DNA of 64,000 nt from Castor canadensis (taxonomy: Eukaryota > Chordata > Mammalia > Rodentia > Castoridae), in the NCBI RefSeq assembly GCF_047511655.1, contig NC_133387.1, forward strand, positions 141,974,853-142,038,852. The letters are read 5' to 3'. Below are positions 1 to 11,527 of the stretch, in pieces. The notes under the pieces were generated by a model that was given only the letters and a program-made list of their open reading frames with translations, had not been told where the DNA came from and made no database searches. The position numbers and the translations under genes were made by a program. The number at the start of each line of letters is the position of its first letter. Within the stretch, counting starts at the first letter, position 1.

Positions 1-150
1 GCAGGCGCTCTACCACTTGAGCCACTCCACCAGCCCTGTTTTGTGTTGGGTATTTTCGAGATAGGATTTTGGGAACTACTTGCCCAGGCTGGCTTTGAAT
101 TTGCCCTTAGTAGTCAGGATTATAGGCGTGAACCACTTGTGCCTGGTTGG
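1..150 (-). repeat. ID/B1-like composite SINE, cut by window edge
   Basis: Antisense ID-like tail (gctctaccacttgagccac) followed by a B1-like antisense monomer ending near gtgcctgg. The element continues to the left of the window. Confidence 0.8.
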
Positions 151-409
151 TTTCACTATATTCTTGCCGACTTTTTTTTTTTTTTTTTTTAAATAGTGGC
201 TATTCTACAGGGTGATAGCTCTTCATGTGCTCCTTTGGAGAACTGTCCTTGACTCATTTTTAAGGTTTTTTTTTTCTTCTTCTTTTTTGAGTTACAAGCG
301 TTCTTTATACATTCTAAATGTTGAGCCCTTATCAGATAACATGCTTTACAAATACTCCCATTTGGAAGTTGCCTTTCCATGTTTCACTTTTTGTGCTGCA
401 CAGAATATT

Positions 410-720
410 TTATTTTTGGTGGTCTTGGGTTTAAACTCAGAGCCTCATGCCTGCTAGGCAGGTGCTCTACCATTTGCGCCCCCAACTCTTTTTTTGCTTT
501 ATTTTCTAGGTCAGGTCTTGTGTTTTTGCCCTGGACTGGCTTCAGACCAAAATCCTCCTACCTACACCTGTTTTACTGGGATCACAGACACAACCCACCA
601 TACCCAGTTTATTGACTGAGATGAGAGCTCCAGCTTTTTACATGGTCTAGCCTTAAACTGTAATCCAATGTGCCGCTCCCAGGTACCTGGGATTACAGGT
701 GTGAGCCACCATGTCTAGCT
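410..720 (-). repeat. Tripartite SINE (two B1-like monomers + ID tail), antisense
   Basis: The ID-like tail complement (gctaggcaggtgctctacc) is followed by two successive B1-like antisense monomers, the second ending gattacaggtgtgagccacc. It lies inside the old L1. Confidence 0.75.
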
Positions 721-1189
721 GGCATAGAATTTTTCATTTGATGTCATTTACTTTTGCTTGTTGCCATCCAGGAAATTACTGCCAAATGCAGCATCATGAA
801 AGCGTTCCTGTGTCTTCTTCCGGAAGTTCTCTAGCTTCAGGTCTTTCCTCTAGATCCATAATGCGTTTTGTGTTAATTTCTGTATATGCAGGAAGGTTAG
901 GATCCAGCTTTGTTCTTTTTGCATGTGGACATGTTGAAAAGACTATCTGTTCCTCATTCTGTGACCTTGGCACTTTTTTTTGGAGATTATTTGACCATGC
1001 ACATGGGGCTTATTTCTGGGTTGTGTTTTCTTAAAGTCCTTCTTGTCTCTTGTGAGTTTTGACTTAGTCTGTGTCTGATGGAAGCATGGTCACCTCTGCT
1101 CTCTTCACTCCATTTGCTGGGAATGTCTCTTTCCATCCTTTTGGCTTTCAGTCTCTGTAATTGCTTCTATTTAAAATGAGTCTCTTGCT

Positions 1190-1385
1190 GTGTGCTGGTG
1201 ACTCACACCTGTAATCCTAGCTACTCAAGAGGATTGTGGTTCAAAGCCAGCCTGGGCAAATAGGTTGAGACATCGTATTTTGAAAGAACCCATCACAGAG
1301 AAGGAGTGGCAGAGTGGCTTAAGTGGTAGAGCGCCTGCCTAGCAAGTGTGAGGCCCTGAGTTCAAACCCCAGTACCACCTAAAAT
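1190..1385 (+). repeat. B1-like + ID composite SINE
   Basis: A B1-like head (cacacctgtaatcctagc) is followed by an ID-like body with A-box-like gtggcttaagtggtagagcg and B-box-like gagttcaaaccccag. Although tRNA-derived it is a SINE, not a tRNA gene. Confidence 0.85.
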
Positions 1386-1721
1386 GATAAAATGAGTCTC
1401 TTAAAAAGAGTATGTAGTTGGACTTTTAAAAATTCATTCAGCCATCAGCCACTCTGCCATTAGGAATTTTAATCCACTTAAGTTGTCCATAGAAATTGTT
1501 TTCTGGGTGTCTTGTTACTTCTTCCTCTTTTGCTTCATGTTTTGTTGATTTTTTTTTAAGTGATGTGCTTTATCCCCTTCTCATTTTCTTTTGTGGATGG
1601 TCTATTGGTATTTGTAATTACCACAGGAATTACACGAAGCATCTGGTTATAATAATAAGTTGATAGCAACTAACTTACCACACACAAAACTACTTTACAT
1701 CCTCCTTATCAGAGTCACAAA

Positions 1722-1835
1722 TTGCCTTTTTTTTTTTTGATACGGGCTATATAAACCAGATTGAGCTCATACATGTAATCCTCTTGCCTCAGCCTCCCAG
1801 GGGCCAGGACTATAGGCAGGTACCACACAGCTGGC
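1722..1835 (-). repeat. B1-like SINE monomer
   Basis: Antisense B1 core (cttgcctcagcctcccag) after a T-run; diverged. Confidence 0.65.
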
Positions 1836-2027
1836 TTACAAATTGCATCTTTATATTTTTTACTAATTTTGTAGTTGTAAGTTTTTGTACTTCTGTCTTT
1901 TAAATTCTCTATCAGGATTAAGAGTTTCCACACTACTGTTACAGTGTTACCTTTAACATGCATGTTGTCCTCCAGTGTCCTTACTTCCTGTTGCTCCAGT
2001 CACTGTAGCAATCGACCGCTCCAGTTA

Positions 2028-2507
2028 CAGTCATGCTCTGCATAATGATGCCTCTGTTGATGATGGAGCGCATATATGATGGTAATCACACGAGACTACA
2101 GTGGAGCTGAAAAATTCCAATTACCTAGCGACTTTGGAGCTCCTTGCATCGTAACGTGGTGCACTGGTGAAGCTGGTGTAAACAAACCCGCAGCACCTGT
2201 CATTCAAGCAGCACACAGACCATTGGTATAGTACTTAATACCTGGAATGAATGACTGCGGTTTATGTACTTACTACACTATGACCGTGCTTTTTGTTATC
2301 CGACTTATAAAAAAGCTTAACAGCCTGCTACGTTATGTCAGCAGTGGCCTCAGCCACCTCTTTACCACACCCTTGACTGCATCAAGAGGCCTCATAACCG
2401 AGTGCCCTGTATCATGTGGGCTGAGTATGCTGTGACACTCGCACAGTGGGGTGACCCAGTGACACTGGTTCTCAGGACATAACGCATCATTAAGCAGTGC
2501 GCAACTG
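2028..2507. mobile_element. Tigger-type (TcMar) non-autonomous DNA transposon, MER2-like
   Basis: The left end begins cagtcatgctctgcataatg directly after a TA. The right end, read as its reverse complement, begins cagttgcgcactgcttaatg, so about 23-bp terminal inverted repeats are visible with a few mismatches. The interior (atatatgatgg, gtaaacaaac) resembles the short MER2/Tigger elements of mammals. No transposase frame is present. The right-hand TA has decayed to AA. Confidence 0.72.
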
Positions 2508-2899
2508 AATCATTTCTGCCAAGGCTCAGTGTCTCAACTAAAAGCAGAGCATGAATCAAATCGTGATGTCAAAACTCGAGCTGTGTCAGTCACCTTTGCT
2601 TCTAGGTTAGAAACCTATAGCCTAGCACTGCTCCCTGCACAATTATTGTTTATTTAAAATGCTATTTTTTAAAAAATCAGATGCTGGGTATGTATGAACC
2701 AGAGCACATTTGATTCGGGTCATCACGTAGACTGAACTCTCCACTTCTTTGTCTCAGTCTTTATTCTTACTAGTAAATTCGAAACCAATAAAGGCTGTAC
2801 CCTACGCAGATGTATCATGTACAGAAGTGGTCAATCTCACTTGTCATTTCACCCTATATGTGTTCATGTAGGGTTATCATTCAGGCCTAGCATCTTCTG
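2508..2899. other. No recognised feature
   Basis: Non-repetitive in appearance; no coding frame, RNA gene or clear transposon seen. Confidence 0.5.
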
Positions 2900-3006
2900 A
2901 GTAAACAAAGGGGACTGAACTCTGGGAGTAGGGTATCTGAGTTCTAGTCCCAGTTTCATCACTGACTCATTGTCAGTCAATTGTCAATCTCAGTGAGCCT
3001 AAGTTC
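2900..3006 (+). repeat. MIR fragment
   Basis: A decayed MIR core: tctgagttctagtcccag, then catcactgactcattg, then ctcagtgagcctaagttcc, in the order of the MIR consensus. Confidence 0.5.
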
Positions 3007-3009
3007 CTT

Positions 3010-3118
3010 TTTATTTTTTGAGATATGGTCTCACTGTGTAGCCCAGGCTGGCTTTGCAATCCTCCTACCTCAGCCTTCCAAATGCTGGGATTACAGGTGT
3101 GCTCTACCACATCTTGCT
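3010..3118 (-). repeat. B1-like SINE monomer
   Basis: Antisense B1: ctcactgtgtagcccaggc, then gctgggattacaggtgtg. Confidence 0.85.
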
Positions 3119-3834
3119 TTAAATCACTTTTTAACTAGAAGATACATATTACTTGAGCCTGACAATACAGTCTACCAGGAACAATGTGCTGGTGAGTTCT
3201 AACCCATTATAAGAGCCCAAGGGTCAGCTCTTGCTAGATTATGCTGCTTTCAGACTTCTGGACCATCTATACTGGCCTGGACAAATAGGCCTTTTAGGCA
3301 GGCTGAGAAGTTTTACATTCAGCACCCTTACCCTGTTGACAGAGAAAAAGAGGCAGAAGTGTTGGAACCCTTGGGTTGTGGACCTTTGAAAGGGCAGTGT
3401 GTACTCTCCCTGCTCCTTCCTCATGGAGTCTGGGGCAGTCTCTTTAAATAAGCAGGGGAAGAGGAGAATCTTGGTGAGCTCTCCCTACGTCTGTTACAGA
3501 ACAGATGTTCAGAACAGGTCCACTGGCTTTGCATGTCACTGTCACAACTTTGGTGCCATCATCAGTGCCATTTCAAATCTACAGTACCCTACTTCACGTG
3601 TTTGGCTCCGTCCACTGAGTCCTACTGAAATGCTGCTGCTGGCCTCCTGGTTTCAACTCCACCCCAAGCTATTACTCCACACCCAGGTTAAACATGCACT
3701 GGATTCGTGTCTGTACACTTAGCTTCTAGCTGCGGGGCCACCCCAACACTTGCCCGACTCGAACCTCTCAGGTGGCTTCAGCTGCCCGGAGACGTTGAAC
3801 GTGGCAGCATTTGCATGATTGCACAGTGCTGAAA
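3119..3834. other. No recognised feature
   Basis: Open frames of up to 107 codons here show no family similarity that I recognise; treated as chance. Confidence 0.5.
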
Positions 3835-4005
3835 GCACACACGTTTCAGAGCCAGGTCCAGTCTAAGCTTTAAAGCGCTTCTCAGCCTTGGGGTCGTGTA
3901 CAGGTTATCCAGACTTGGTGTCCTTATTTGCAAAGCAGGGTCACTGATACCTATTGCATGGGCTTGTAGGAATTAGATGAGACACTCAAACAAAGCCTTT
4001 TGCGT
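3835..4005 (+). repeat. MIR fragment
   Basis: cagagccaggtccagtc, then ccttggggtcgtgtacagg, then ttgcaaagcagggtcactg, then ggaattagatgagacac follow the MIR order, strongly diverged. Confidence 0.5.
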
Positions 4006-4079
4006 GATGCCTGGCCCTTGTTTTCGTAGCCTTTGTCCTGGTTGGACGCCATTCCTCCCAAATTACACTAAAACACTGA

Positions 4080-4083
<4 letters not shown>

Positions 4084-4128
<45 letters not shown>
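4084..4128. repeat. (TG)n microsatellite
   Basis: About 22 uninterrupted TG units. Confidence 0.98.
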
Positions 4129-4130
<2 letters not shown>

Positions 4131-4149
4131 ATGTGATGACACCCTGTAA

Positions 4150-4224
4150 TGAGGGCACTGGGGTTTGAACTCAGGACCTTGTGCTTGCTAGGTACTTTAC
4201 CACTTGAACTGTCCTGCCAGCCCT
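4150..4224 (-). repeat. ID-like SINE
   Basis: Antisense ID tail: actggggtttgaactcagg, then cttgctaggtac, ending ctgccagccc. Confidence 0.85.
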
Positions 4225-5019
4225 GAAGTCTTCCCTGTCTTAACCTCCATGGCTATCTGCTGTAGCCATCCTCTATTACTCATCAGCTCTTGGCGCGTTT
4301 TGATCCATCCAAACCCTTGCTTGAGCTGGTCCAGTGTGGGCAACCCTTGGATCCCTAGACCAGACTGAGTTCACATCCACTTTCTGGGTTTGCCATAGGT
4401 AGTCTGCACTGTCCCCTGCCCCAAACAGACATCTTAATTTGGAAGCCAAAAGCCCTGGGATTATTATATACTATTGTTCCCAAAAATCCACACTTTATCA
4501 ATAAATACTGTGGTAATAGCCAGAATCTGACCACTTCTCCATGGCCCCCACGTGGTCCAATCCACGCTGCGGGGCTCACGGGGTAATGACAATAGCCTAG
4601 CCATTCTCCTTGTGCTACTCTGGCCATCTGTAGCTGGAGGGATCCTACATCAGACCAGGTCACTCCCTGAGTTCTCAAAATCTGATCAAGTCCCTTCCTC
4701 AGAGGAAATGCCATGGCCAACTGAGGGTCACAGGACCCTGCTCTGCCACTCTCTACCCAGCTCACAGGGCTCCAATCCCACTGGCCCACACCTTAGGAAG
4801 TTCTATAGCCCAGATGGCTTCCCTCCTCCTTTTTTTTTTGTAAAGAAGTCTATTTCAAATGCCACCTAATAGACTAAGAAGTCTATTTCATATGCAGCTG
4901 TGGCTGACCAGTGCATATGAAGTAACACACATCCCCTCTCCCTACACCCCTGCCCCGCCTGATTTTTGGTTGGTGACATAGTCACCAAATATATGCTGCT
5001 TCAGCTGCAACTTTATTCT
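4225..5019. other. No recognised feature
   Basis: Overlapping frames on both strands near 4355-4869 have no recognisable domain and are best explained by chance in GC-richer sequence. Confidence 0.5.
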
Positions 5020-5100
5020 GTTCACTGACTGCAGCATCCCCAACACCTAACACAGTACTTGCACACAGTAGGCGCTTAGTATTCATCGACCGAAGGGAAC
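5020..5100 (-). repeat. L2-like 3' tail fragment
   Basis: Contains catccccaacacctaacac and cacagtaggcgcttag, typical of the antisense L2/MIR terminal region. Confidence 0.45.
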
Positions 5101-5561
5101 AATGGTGACAACTCTTCTCCTTCTGGATTTTTGGTGCCCTGGAGCAGTGATGCTCTAGTGGTAGTTCTGGGGTTTCCCTATTTGGGGCTCTGTTATAATA
5201 TTCAACTTTCTCCAATTTGTAGAAGGAGAAGCAGCAAGCTCTAAATTGCAGTCTCCAACCAGTTAGAAATTCTTGGAACGCCTAACTAGGTCTGGTCTAG
5301 TCTGGCCGGTTTAGATCATTGATTGCATTTTCAAATGTGGGTGCAGCTGGGGTGAGCAGTTGTATTGCTCCTGACTCAGCTGCTTGACTTTTCCCTGTTC
5401 GCCTGTTGGAATGACGGTACCTGTTAGGGTTGCACAATCTGGCTGTGACCCAGTTAAGACAGTGCAGTGGATTTCTTTTTCACTACATCTGCAATATTCT
5501 TGTTGATCAGAACTGTGTCAGATGAGCCAGGCCTACATGACGTGTCTAATTAAGGACCCTT

Positions 5562-5652
5562 GACAACAGAAACCACCTACGCTAGCCTTTGCAAAAAGGG
5601 GGAGTCCTCAGGATTCAAGGGTGACTCATGGAAGCCAAGAACTGGGTCTCAG
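5562..5652 (+). repeat. Inverted repeat, left arm
   Basis: The reverse complement of this arm recurs at 6287-6379 with roughly 85-90% identity (for example agattcaagggtgactcat and gaagccaagaactgggtc on the aligned strand). The arms are separated by about 630 bp. I do not recognise the unit as a named transposon. Confidence 0.85.
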
Positions 5653-6028
5653 GAAGAACCAGGCTGGGGAATGAGCACGAGCAGCCCAAGGAAGACTGCT
5701 GTGCTGCTCACCTCTGCCTGGTTCTCAGTCAACTAGGTTTCCTAGTTCAAGTAGCTGGCAGAAGACAGCTGCTCATGGCACCTGTGTCAAGTGCACTGTT
5801 CCAACTAGGTAGAATTCTAATGTCTGTCCAGCCCTCTATTTTCTCTCAGTTCTCTGGGCCCACGCCTTGTCCAGCTAGCTATGGCCAGGTGGCAGGATTA
5901 TGTTGAGAAGACTCTTCTGCTGGGAGTCAGCTCTTGATGGGGAGTAGAAGGCAGGTAGAAGGGTCTCTCCCTCTCTTCCTCTTTGCCACTCCCCTTCTCT
6001 CACTTCCCTCCCCTCCTTCTTCTCTCCC
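5653..6028. other. Spacer of the inverted repeat, left part
   Basis: No coding or transposon signature recognised; the remaining spacer holds a B1 monomer. Confidence 0.5.
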
Positions 6029-6128
6029 AGTCACTAAGTGTAGCTCAAGCTGACCTTAAACTCTCAATCTTCATGTCTCCACCATCCCAATGCTTGGGAT
6101 TACAGGCATACACCACCATATCTGGTTT
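6029..6128 (-). repeat. B1-like SINE monomer
   Basis: Antisense B1 (gtagctcaagctgacc, then cttgggattacaggcata) in the spacer of the inverted repeat. Confidence 0.8.
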
Positions 6129-6286
6129 ATCTATTGCTTTCTGTTATTGTTTAGCCCGATGGCAGACATTCTAGGGCAGTGCTTCTCCAACTAGGTATCC
6201 TAAGGTCCTCCAGGCACTGATGCCACCAACTTATTGCTTGATGGGATCATCAGGATGATCAATAGATTAGGTGTCAATATCAAGAA

Positions 6287-6379
6287 CTGAGACCCAGTTC
6301 TTGGCTTCTATGAGTCACCCTTGAATCTTGAGAACTCCCCCTTTTTGTGAAGGATAGCGTAGGTGGTTTTTGTTCCTTG
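6287..6379 (-). repeat. Inverted repeat, right arm
   Basis: Partner of 5562-5652; similarity stops abruptly at both ends of the aligned block. Confidence 0.85.
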
Positions 6380-6394
6380 ATTTGTTTATAGTGT

Positions 6395-6500
6395 TGCAAT
6401 AATCCTATGAGGCTAAGTCGACCAGATATAATCCCCATCTATGATATAACAATAGAAAAATTGAGTAACTTCTCCAAGCTTGGGCAGTGATGAAATCAAT
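6395..6500 (-). repeat. MIR-like fragment, antisense
   Basis: caataatcctatgaggct, then tgagtaacttctccaagc match the antisense MIR order at low identity. Confidence 0.45.
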
Positions 6501-7180
6501 ATGTCTTCAGTTCTCTTGGGTATACAACTAGAAGTCAAATTCCTAGGTCATAAAATAGCTTAAACTTTTTCTTTCCTTTTGGCAGTATTAGGGTTTGAAC
6601 TCAGCCTGGCACTTGCTGGGCAGGTGTTCTTCCACTTGAGCCACACCTCCAGCAACTGGAAGTTTTTGAGAAAGTCTAATCTCTTTGTTACATTGATGCA
6701 TGAGGGTTCCAGTCTCTCCACACTTTTATCAACACTTGTTAATGTCTGGCTTCATTGTAGCCATCCCCGTGGATGTGAAATAGCATCTTATTGTGATTTG
6801 TACTTCTCTAGTAACTAATGATGTTGAGAACGTTTGCATTTACTGACTACTTGTATTTCTTCTTTGGGAAAAGGTATCTCCAGACCTTTGACTATTTTTA
6901 ATCAGGTTGTCTTTTTATTTATTAAGTTGTGAGAATTCTTTATGTATTCTAGAATACAAATCCCTTACCAGCTGTATGGCTTGGAAATATGTTATTCTAT
7001 TCTATGTGGTGTCTCTTTATAGAGTGAGTTAGAAAATATTCCTTCTTCTTCTATTTTTGGGAGAGTTGTGAAGGGACTGTTAACAGTTCTTTGACTGTTA
7101 AGTAGAATTCACCAGTGAGGTCATTTGGGCCTGGCTTTTCTTTGTGGGAAGTTTTAAAGCCAGTTACTAGTTATCAGATT
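6501..7180 (-). mobile_element. Old L1 ORF2 fragment, antisense
   Basis: Antisense L1 ORF2 phrases: gtcaaattcctaggtca, then atcaacacttgttaat, then gtgatttgtacttctc, then aatcccttaccagctg. A SINE interrupts it near 6580. All frames are broken. Confidence 0.7.
6578..6656 (-). repeat. ID-like SINE
   Basis: Antisense ID tail (ggcagtattagggtttgaac, then ccacttgagccacacc) inserted in the L1 fragment. Confidence 0.85.
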
Positions 7181-7184
7181 ATTA

Positions 7185-7312
7185 TTACTATTATTATTTA
7201 GAGACAGGGTCTCACTATGTAGCCCAGGCTGACCTCAAGTTTGCAATCAATCCTCTTGCCTCAGTCTCCCAAGTGCTGGGATCATAGACACGCACCACCA
7301 TACTAGACCATT
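7185..7312 (-). repeat. B1-like SINE monomer
   Basis: Antisense B1: gacagggtctcactatgtag, then caagtgctgggatcatag. Confidence 0.9.
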
Positions 7313-8049
7313 TTGGATCTTGATTGCAACCTTCACTCCTGATGAGGCACAAAGCAAATTTGTTTTTATCAGTGACTAGAATGTGGAAGTCTTGAGAAAT
7401 TCTTTGTCCTGTTGGGATATGAAGTTGGAAAACAGAAGGGACCAGGACATGGATTATGACTTCTGTGCCATCAACTGCTGATGTGTTAGTGTGGTCTGGG
7501 ATGCACACAGGACAAACCAACACCCTCCAGGCTTTCCCCAATAAGGTGGAGAGCACAACCCTTTGTCACCTACCTGCCCATACTGCTCAGACATCCAAGT
7601 CAGCCTGGAAGTCAAACCCACTCTGCTGGCCTGGATTCCTACCTCTGCTTGTTCGCTGGACTTTGGAGTCTACTTGTCCTGCTGGGCCTGCCCTGGTTTC
7701 CTGCCTCTCCCTTCATGTCCTCAGACCTTGGATGTGGCCAAGCCTCCCTCCTCCACCCTTGAGAACAGTGAGCCCTGGGCTCCAGATCCAGGGAACTGAT
7801 GATGATCAGCAACTCTTCGCCCTCCAGTACGTGCCTCTGCTTATCCCTGAACAGCTCATCCTGACTCCCACAGCTGCTTGCTCTCCAGTCTGAACGTGTT
7901 GCACTTGGCCTTGACACCCAGGAGAGATGACACTCTGCTTGACCCTGAAATGCCCTTCTCCCCGATACTGCTGAGTATAACAGATGCACGTGAAGCCCTA
8001 GGAACAAATGAGAGCAAGAGAGAAGAGACCAGGTAGAGTCCTGGAAGAC
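7313..8049. other. No recognised feature
   Basis: Opposed and overlapping frames of 113-145 codons at 7215-8007 show no family resemblance and partly read through SINE sequence. I do not call a gene. Confidence 0.5.
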
Positions 8050-8115
8050 ACCAGCTTGGGGCTAGGGTGTAGCATGTGGGGGGCTCTGGGTTTGATCTCC
8101 AGCACCAGAAAAAGA
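8050..8115 (+). repeat. ID-like SINE fragment
   Basis: ggggctagggtgtagcatg, then gggtttgatctccagcacc; a diverged ID body with a short A-rich end. Confidence 0.6.
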
Positions 8116-8489
8116 AAAAATAAAAACAGAGAGAGGAGGGTGCAACCAGTCCTGGAAACTGGAAAGCAGTAGGCAGAAAACCAGGACAAGAGGGCGACTC
8201 AAAGACCTCGTGGGAAGACTCCCCAGGGTGGAGGGAGAGGTCAGCACATCAAATGTTGCTACTGAAAGAATCCACACTAAAGGCAAATTGATAAATCCCA
8301 ATGGATTTGGCACCTGAAGACCATTGGTGACTGTCAGGTCTCCATATCCATGATCGGAGCCCCCTTGTTTAAAGCCACTCACGATTCTCCAGTGCCCTCT
8401 GGGGAAAGTATCTGTGCTATTTCCATACACTCACCTCAGGCTCTAGCCATATGGAGCCATGTGCACAAATGGGTGGCACATTCTCTCTT

Positions 8490-8760
8490 GTGCTTGTCCT
8501 ATTCATTCTGCCTGGACGCCCTTCCAACTCTCAGACTCCCCTCTGTCCTTCTTCCTGAGTTCTTCTTCCTGCCACCTCTTCCAGGAAGCCCTCATGTTGG
8601 GGTGGGTGGTTTCTTCTCTCTCTCTTTAGCATCATGTGTTGGTATAAGGTCAATTGTCTTGACCACCTTTGTCCCCATGGCCCTTTATTCTCCCACTAAT
8701 GCAATGCAGCAAGCTTTGGTGATGAGGTGGGAGTTGCAGCTCCCCTCTGACCAGATATAA
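8490..8760 (-). repeat. L2 fragment, antisense
   Basis: cattctgcctggacgccctt and ccaggaagccctcatg are the characteristic antisense L2 3' region. Confidence 0.55.
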
Positions 8761-9279
8761 GCAGACACTGGTAAGCCAGATTGGCCACGAACCTCAGACT
8801 TCTCTTTGCTTTACTGTGGGTCAGGTTTGCTAAGAGACCTGGGCCAAGCACACAATATCGGGTGTTCAGGTTGCAAAATCCTCAGTGTCTTCAGCCCAGT
8901 GGCTTTCCACAGTACTGACTCTGCCACACATCCTGGCCCAAGCACCTGTCTCCTGCCCTCCTGCCCTGGGTCCTCTCCCTCCTCCACAGACCCATCTTTC
9001 AAGATTCTGAGAGTCCTGTGCCACATTTGCCTCTGCATTTGCCAATCTTCATGGGATTTTCCCTTCCCTAGGTTCCCTTCATTGCTCAGGGGCTTCCACT
9101 GGTAAAAGGGAATTGAGTTTGGCTCCTCTGGTTAGATTGCCAACCCTCCTAAGGTAAAGGCGTCCTTTCTCCTTGATTTGCTGAGGTCAAGCCTTGCTAT
9201 GCACTTGTTAACTGGTTTCAGGGAAAATCAATGTTTATGCTATTAGTAACCACGAAGGCAGGCATTAGAATTCTAAAAT
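8761..9279. other. No recognised feature
   Basis: Possibly further L2 remnant (ccttcccta, tctgcat), but too diverged to call. Confidence 0.4.
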
Positions 9280-9500
9280 CTAGGCAGGTGCCAGTGTCTC
9301 ATGCCTGTAATCCCAGCTACTTGGGAGGCTGAGATCGGGAGGATCATAGTTTAAGGCCAGTCCAGGCAAACAGTTCAGGAGACCCAATCTTCAAAATAAC
9401 TAGAGCAAAATGGACTGGAGGTGTGGCTTAAGTGGTAGAGTGCCTGCTTTGCAAGTGTGAAGCCCGAGTTCAAACTCCATTCCCAGCAACACAAAATTCC
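9280..9500 (+). repeat. B1-like + ID composite SINE
   Basis: gtctcatgcctgtaatccc head, then ggtgtggcttaagtggtag and gttcaaactccattcccag tail. Confidence 0.9.
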
Positions 9501-10079
9501 AAAAGCTTTCAAACCATCCTAAGCATGGCTTTTAGGCATAGTGGAAATATTAAGCAAGATTCATAAACTCAGAGCTCTTCTGTGTCCTTATTGAAAGGCC
9601 ACACGCCCCCTTGTGGAAGAATTTGATGTATTCAGAAAGATGAAACCCATCACTTGTAAACCACACTATTGACCCCTGCACAAAAGTCTTCCTGGGATAA
9701 GAAGGCAGAATAACTGTTGTTTAAAGCATGCAATAATGTATATTGTTTTATTATTGGTAATAAAACTGTGCTTCCTCATGGTATAAAATTTAGCAAGTGT
9801 AGTAAATTATAACAAATATGCAATAAAAAAAATCACAATTCCACCTTTCATAGACAGCCACTGGTGACATTTGGTGTACATTTTCTATGAAAATACAGGA
9901 AGTATGCAAATAACCAACATAAGTGTCTATATGTTAAGTACAAGGTAAAATATAAATGTAAATGCTGAGATCACTCTTCTGGGTAGGGACTGAGCTCTGG
10001 TCTTGAAGTCAGTTGCTCTGCTTAACCCTGTCACTCCTCCCCCATCCCTCAGCATTTTCAGCTTCCCCACCCTGTGGTT
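9501..10079. other. No recognised feature
   Basis: AT-rich, no coding potential; the AT-rich part (9720-9960) could be old L1 but is not assignable. Confidence 0.4.
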
Positions 10080-10275
10080 TTTGTTTTCATCAACACTTGC
10101 CACTTCTCCCCACCCGATTTTCTGGCTTCTTATGTTCATTGTCTCTCCTGGACATCCCATCAAGGTGAGCATAAGGCAGGCAGGCTCCCTGTCACCTTGG
10201 CCATAATGCATCCCAAATGCCCAGAGCAGCGCCCAGCACACACAGATGCTAAAAGACCATTTGTAGAGGGATGAA
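10080..10275 (-). repeat. L2 3' fragment, antisense
   Basis: attgtctctcctggacatcc, then cccagagcagcgcccagcac, then a gagggatgaa end, like the antisense L2 terminus. Confidence 0.5.
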
Positions 10276-11191
10276 TTAAGATTATATGAGCATTTATCTG
10301 ATAGAAAAAAGACTTCAAAATTAGTCAGAAGAGACAAAAAGTCACTTTATATTAATAATGGGATCAATCCATTAAGAAGAGGTAAACAATTGTTAACATA
10401 CACGCACTAAATGTTGGCACACTCAGTTTTCATAAAATAAACACTTCTGCACTTACAAGCACAGCCCGATCTCAACCCAGTTATAGTAAAGCTTCAATAC
10501 CTCATTCTCACCAACAGATAGGTCATCCACACAAAAAAATAAACCTCAGAATTAAATGACACTATAGACCAAGTGTACTTAACAGACATCGACAGAATAT
10601 TTCATCCAGTAGATACACAATACACATTCTTCTCTGAAGCCCATGGAATGTTCTCCAAAGTAGGTCATGTTTTAGGACACAAAACAAGTCTTAACAGTCC
10701 AAAAACTTAATAATCCCTTGAATTCTGTCATACCATAATGACGTAAAGCTAGAAGTCATCAGCAAAGGAAACTATAGAAAAGATTCAACATGGAGACCAA
10801 ACAATACACTGTTGAACGACCAGGGGGTCATTGATGAGATAAGGGAGAGGGGATAGAAAATTCCTAGGCTCTAATGAACATGAAAACACAACTTACCAGA
10901 ACTATTGTGATAAAGCAAGGCGGGGCTAGAGGAAAGTTTATAGCTATAAGTGTCTACATTTAAAGAAAGGTCTCAAATAAATAACCTAATGATTTACCTC
11001 AAGGGCTGAGGGTAACAAGAACAAAACAAACTAAAATTATTCAGGAGAAAGAAATAATTAAGATTAGGGCAGAAATTAATGTAAAAAAAAGTCAAAGAAA
11101 TGAGTTAGCTCTTTGAAAAGATAAGATTGACAAACCCTTGGCTAAACAAATCAAAATAAGGAGGGAGAAGATGCAAAGTCATAAAATTTGA

Positions 11192-11527
<336 letters not shown>

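Larger units (their letters stand above)
180..1990 (-). mobile_element. Ancient L1 ORF2 fragment, interrupted by SINEs
   Basis: Three stretches (about 180-409, 721-1189 and 1386-1990) read as the antisense of a decayed LINE-1 ORF2/3' region. Phrases such as cccttatcagat, gttgaaaagactatc and atgagtctcttg are typical of antisense L1. Two SINEs split it. No long open frame survives. The left end after the T-run near 170-190 is imprecise. Confidence 0.6.

Noticed and set aside
1290-1380. tRNA-like sequences with A-box and B-box at many places
   Set aside because: They are ID-like SINE tails: same 3' A-rich ends, linked to B1-like heads, many copies, and no cloverleaf with a usable anticodon arm was evident.
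4084-4128. TG repeats as CRISPR or satellite
   Set aside because: Ordinary microsatellite; no CRISPR-like arrays exist in this window.
7456-8007. Overlapping frames of 122-145 codons on both strands
   Set aside because: No family similarity, no splice context, both strands open in GC-richer sequence: chance.
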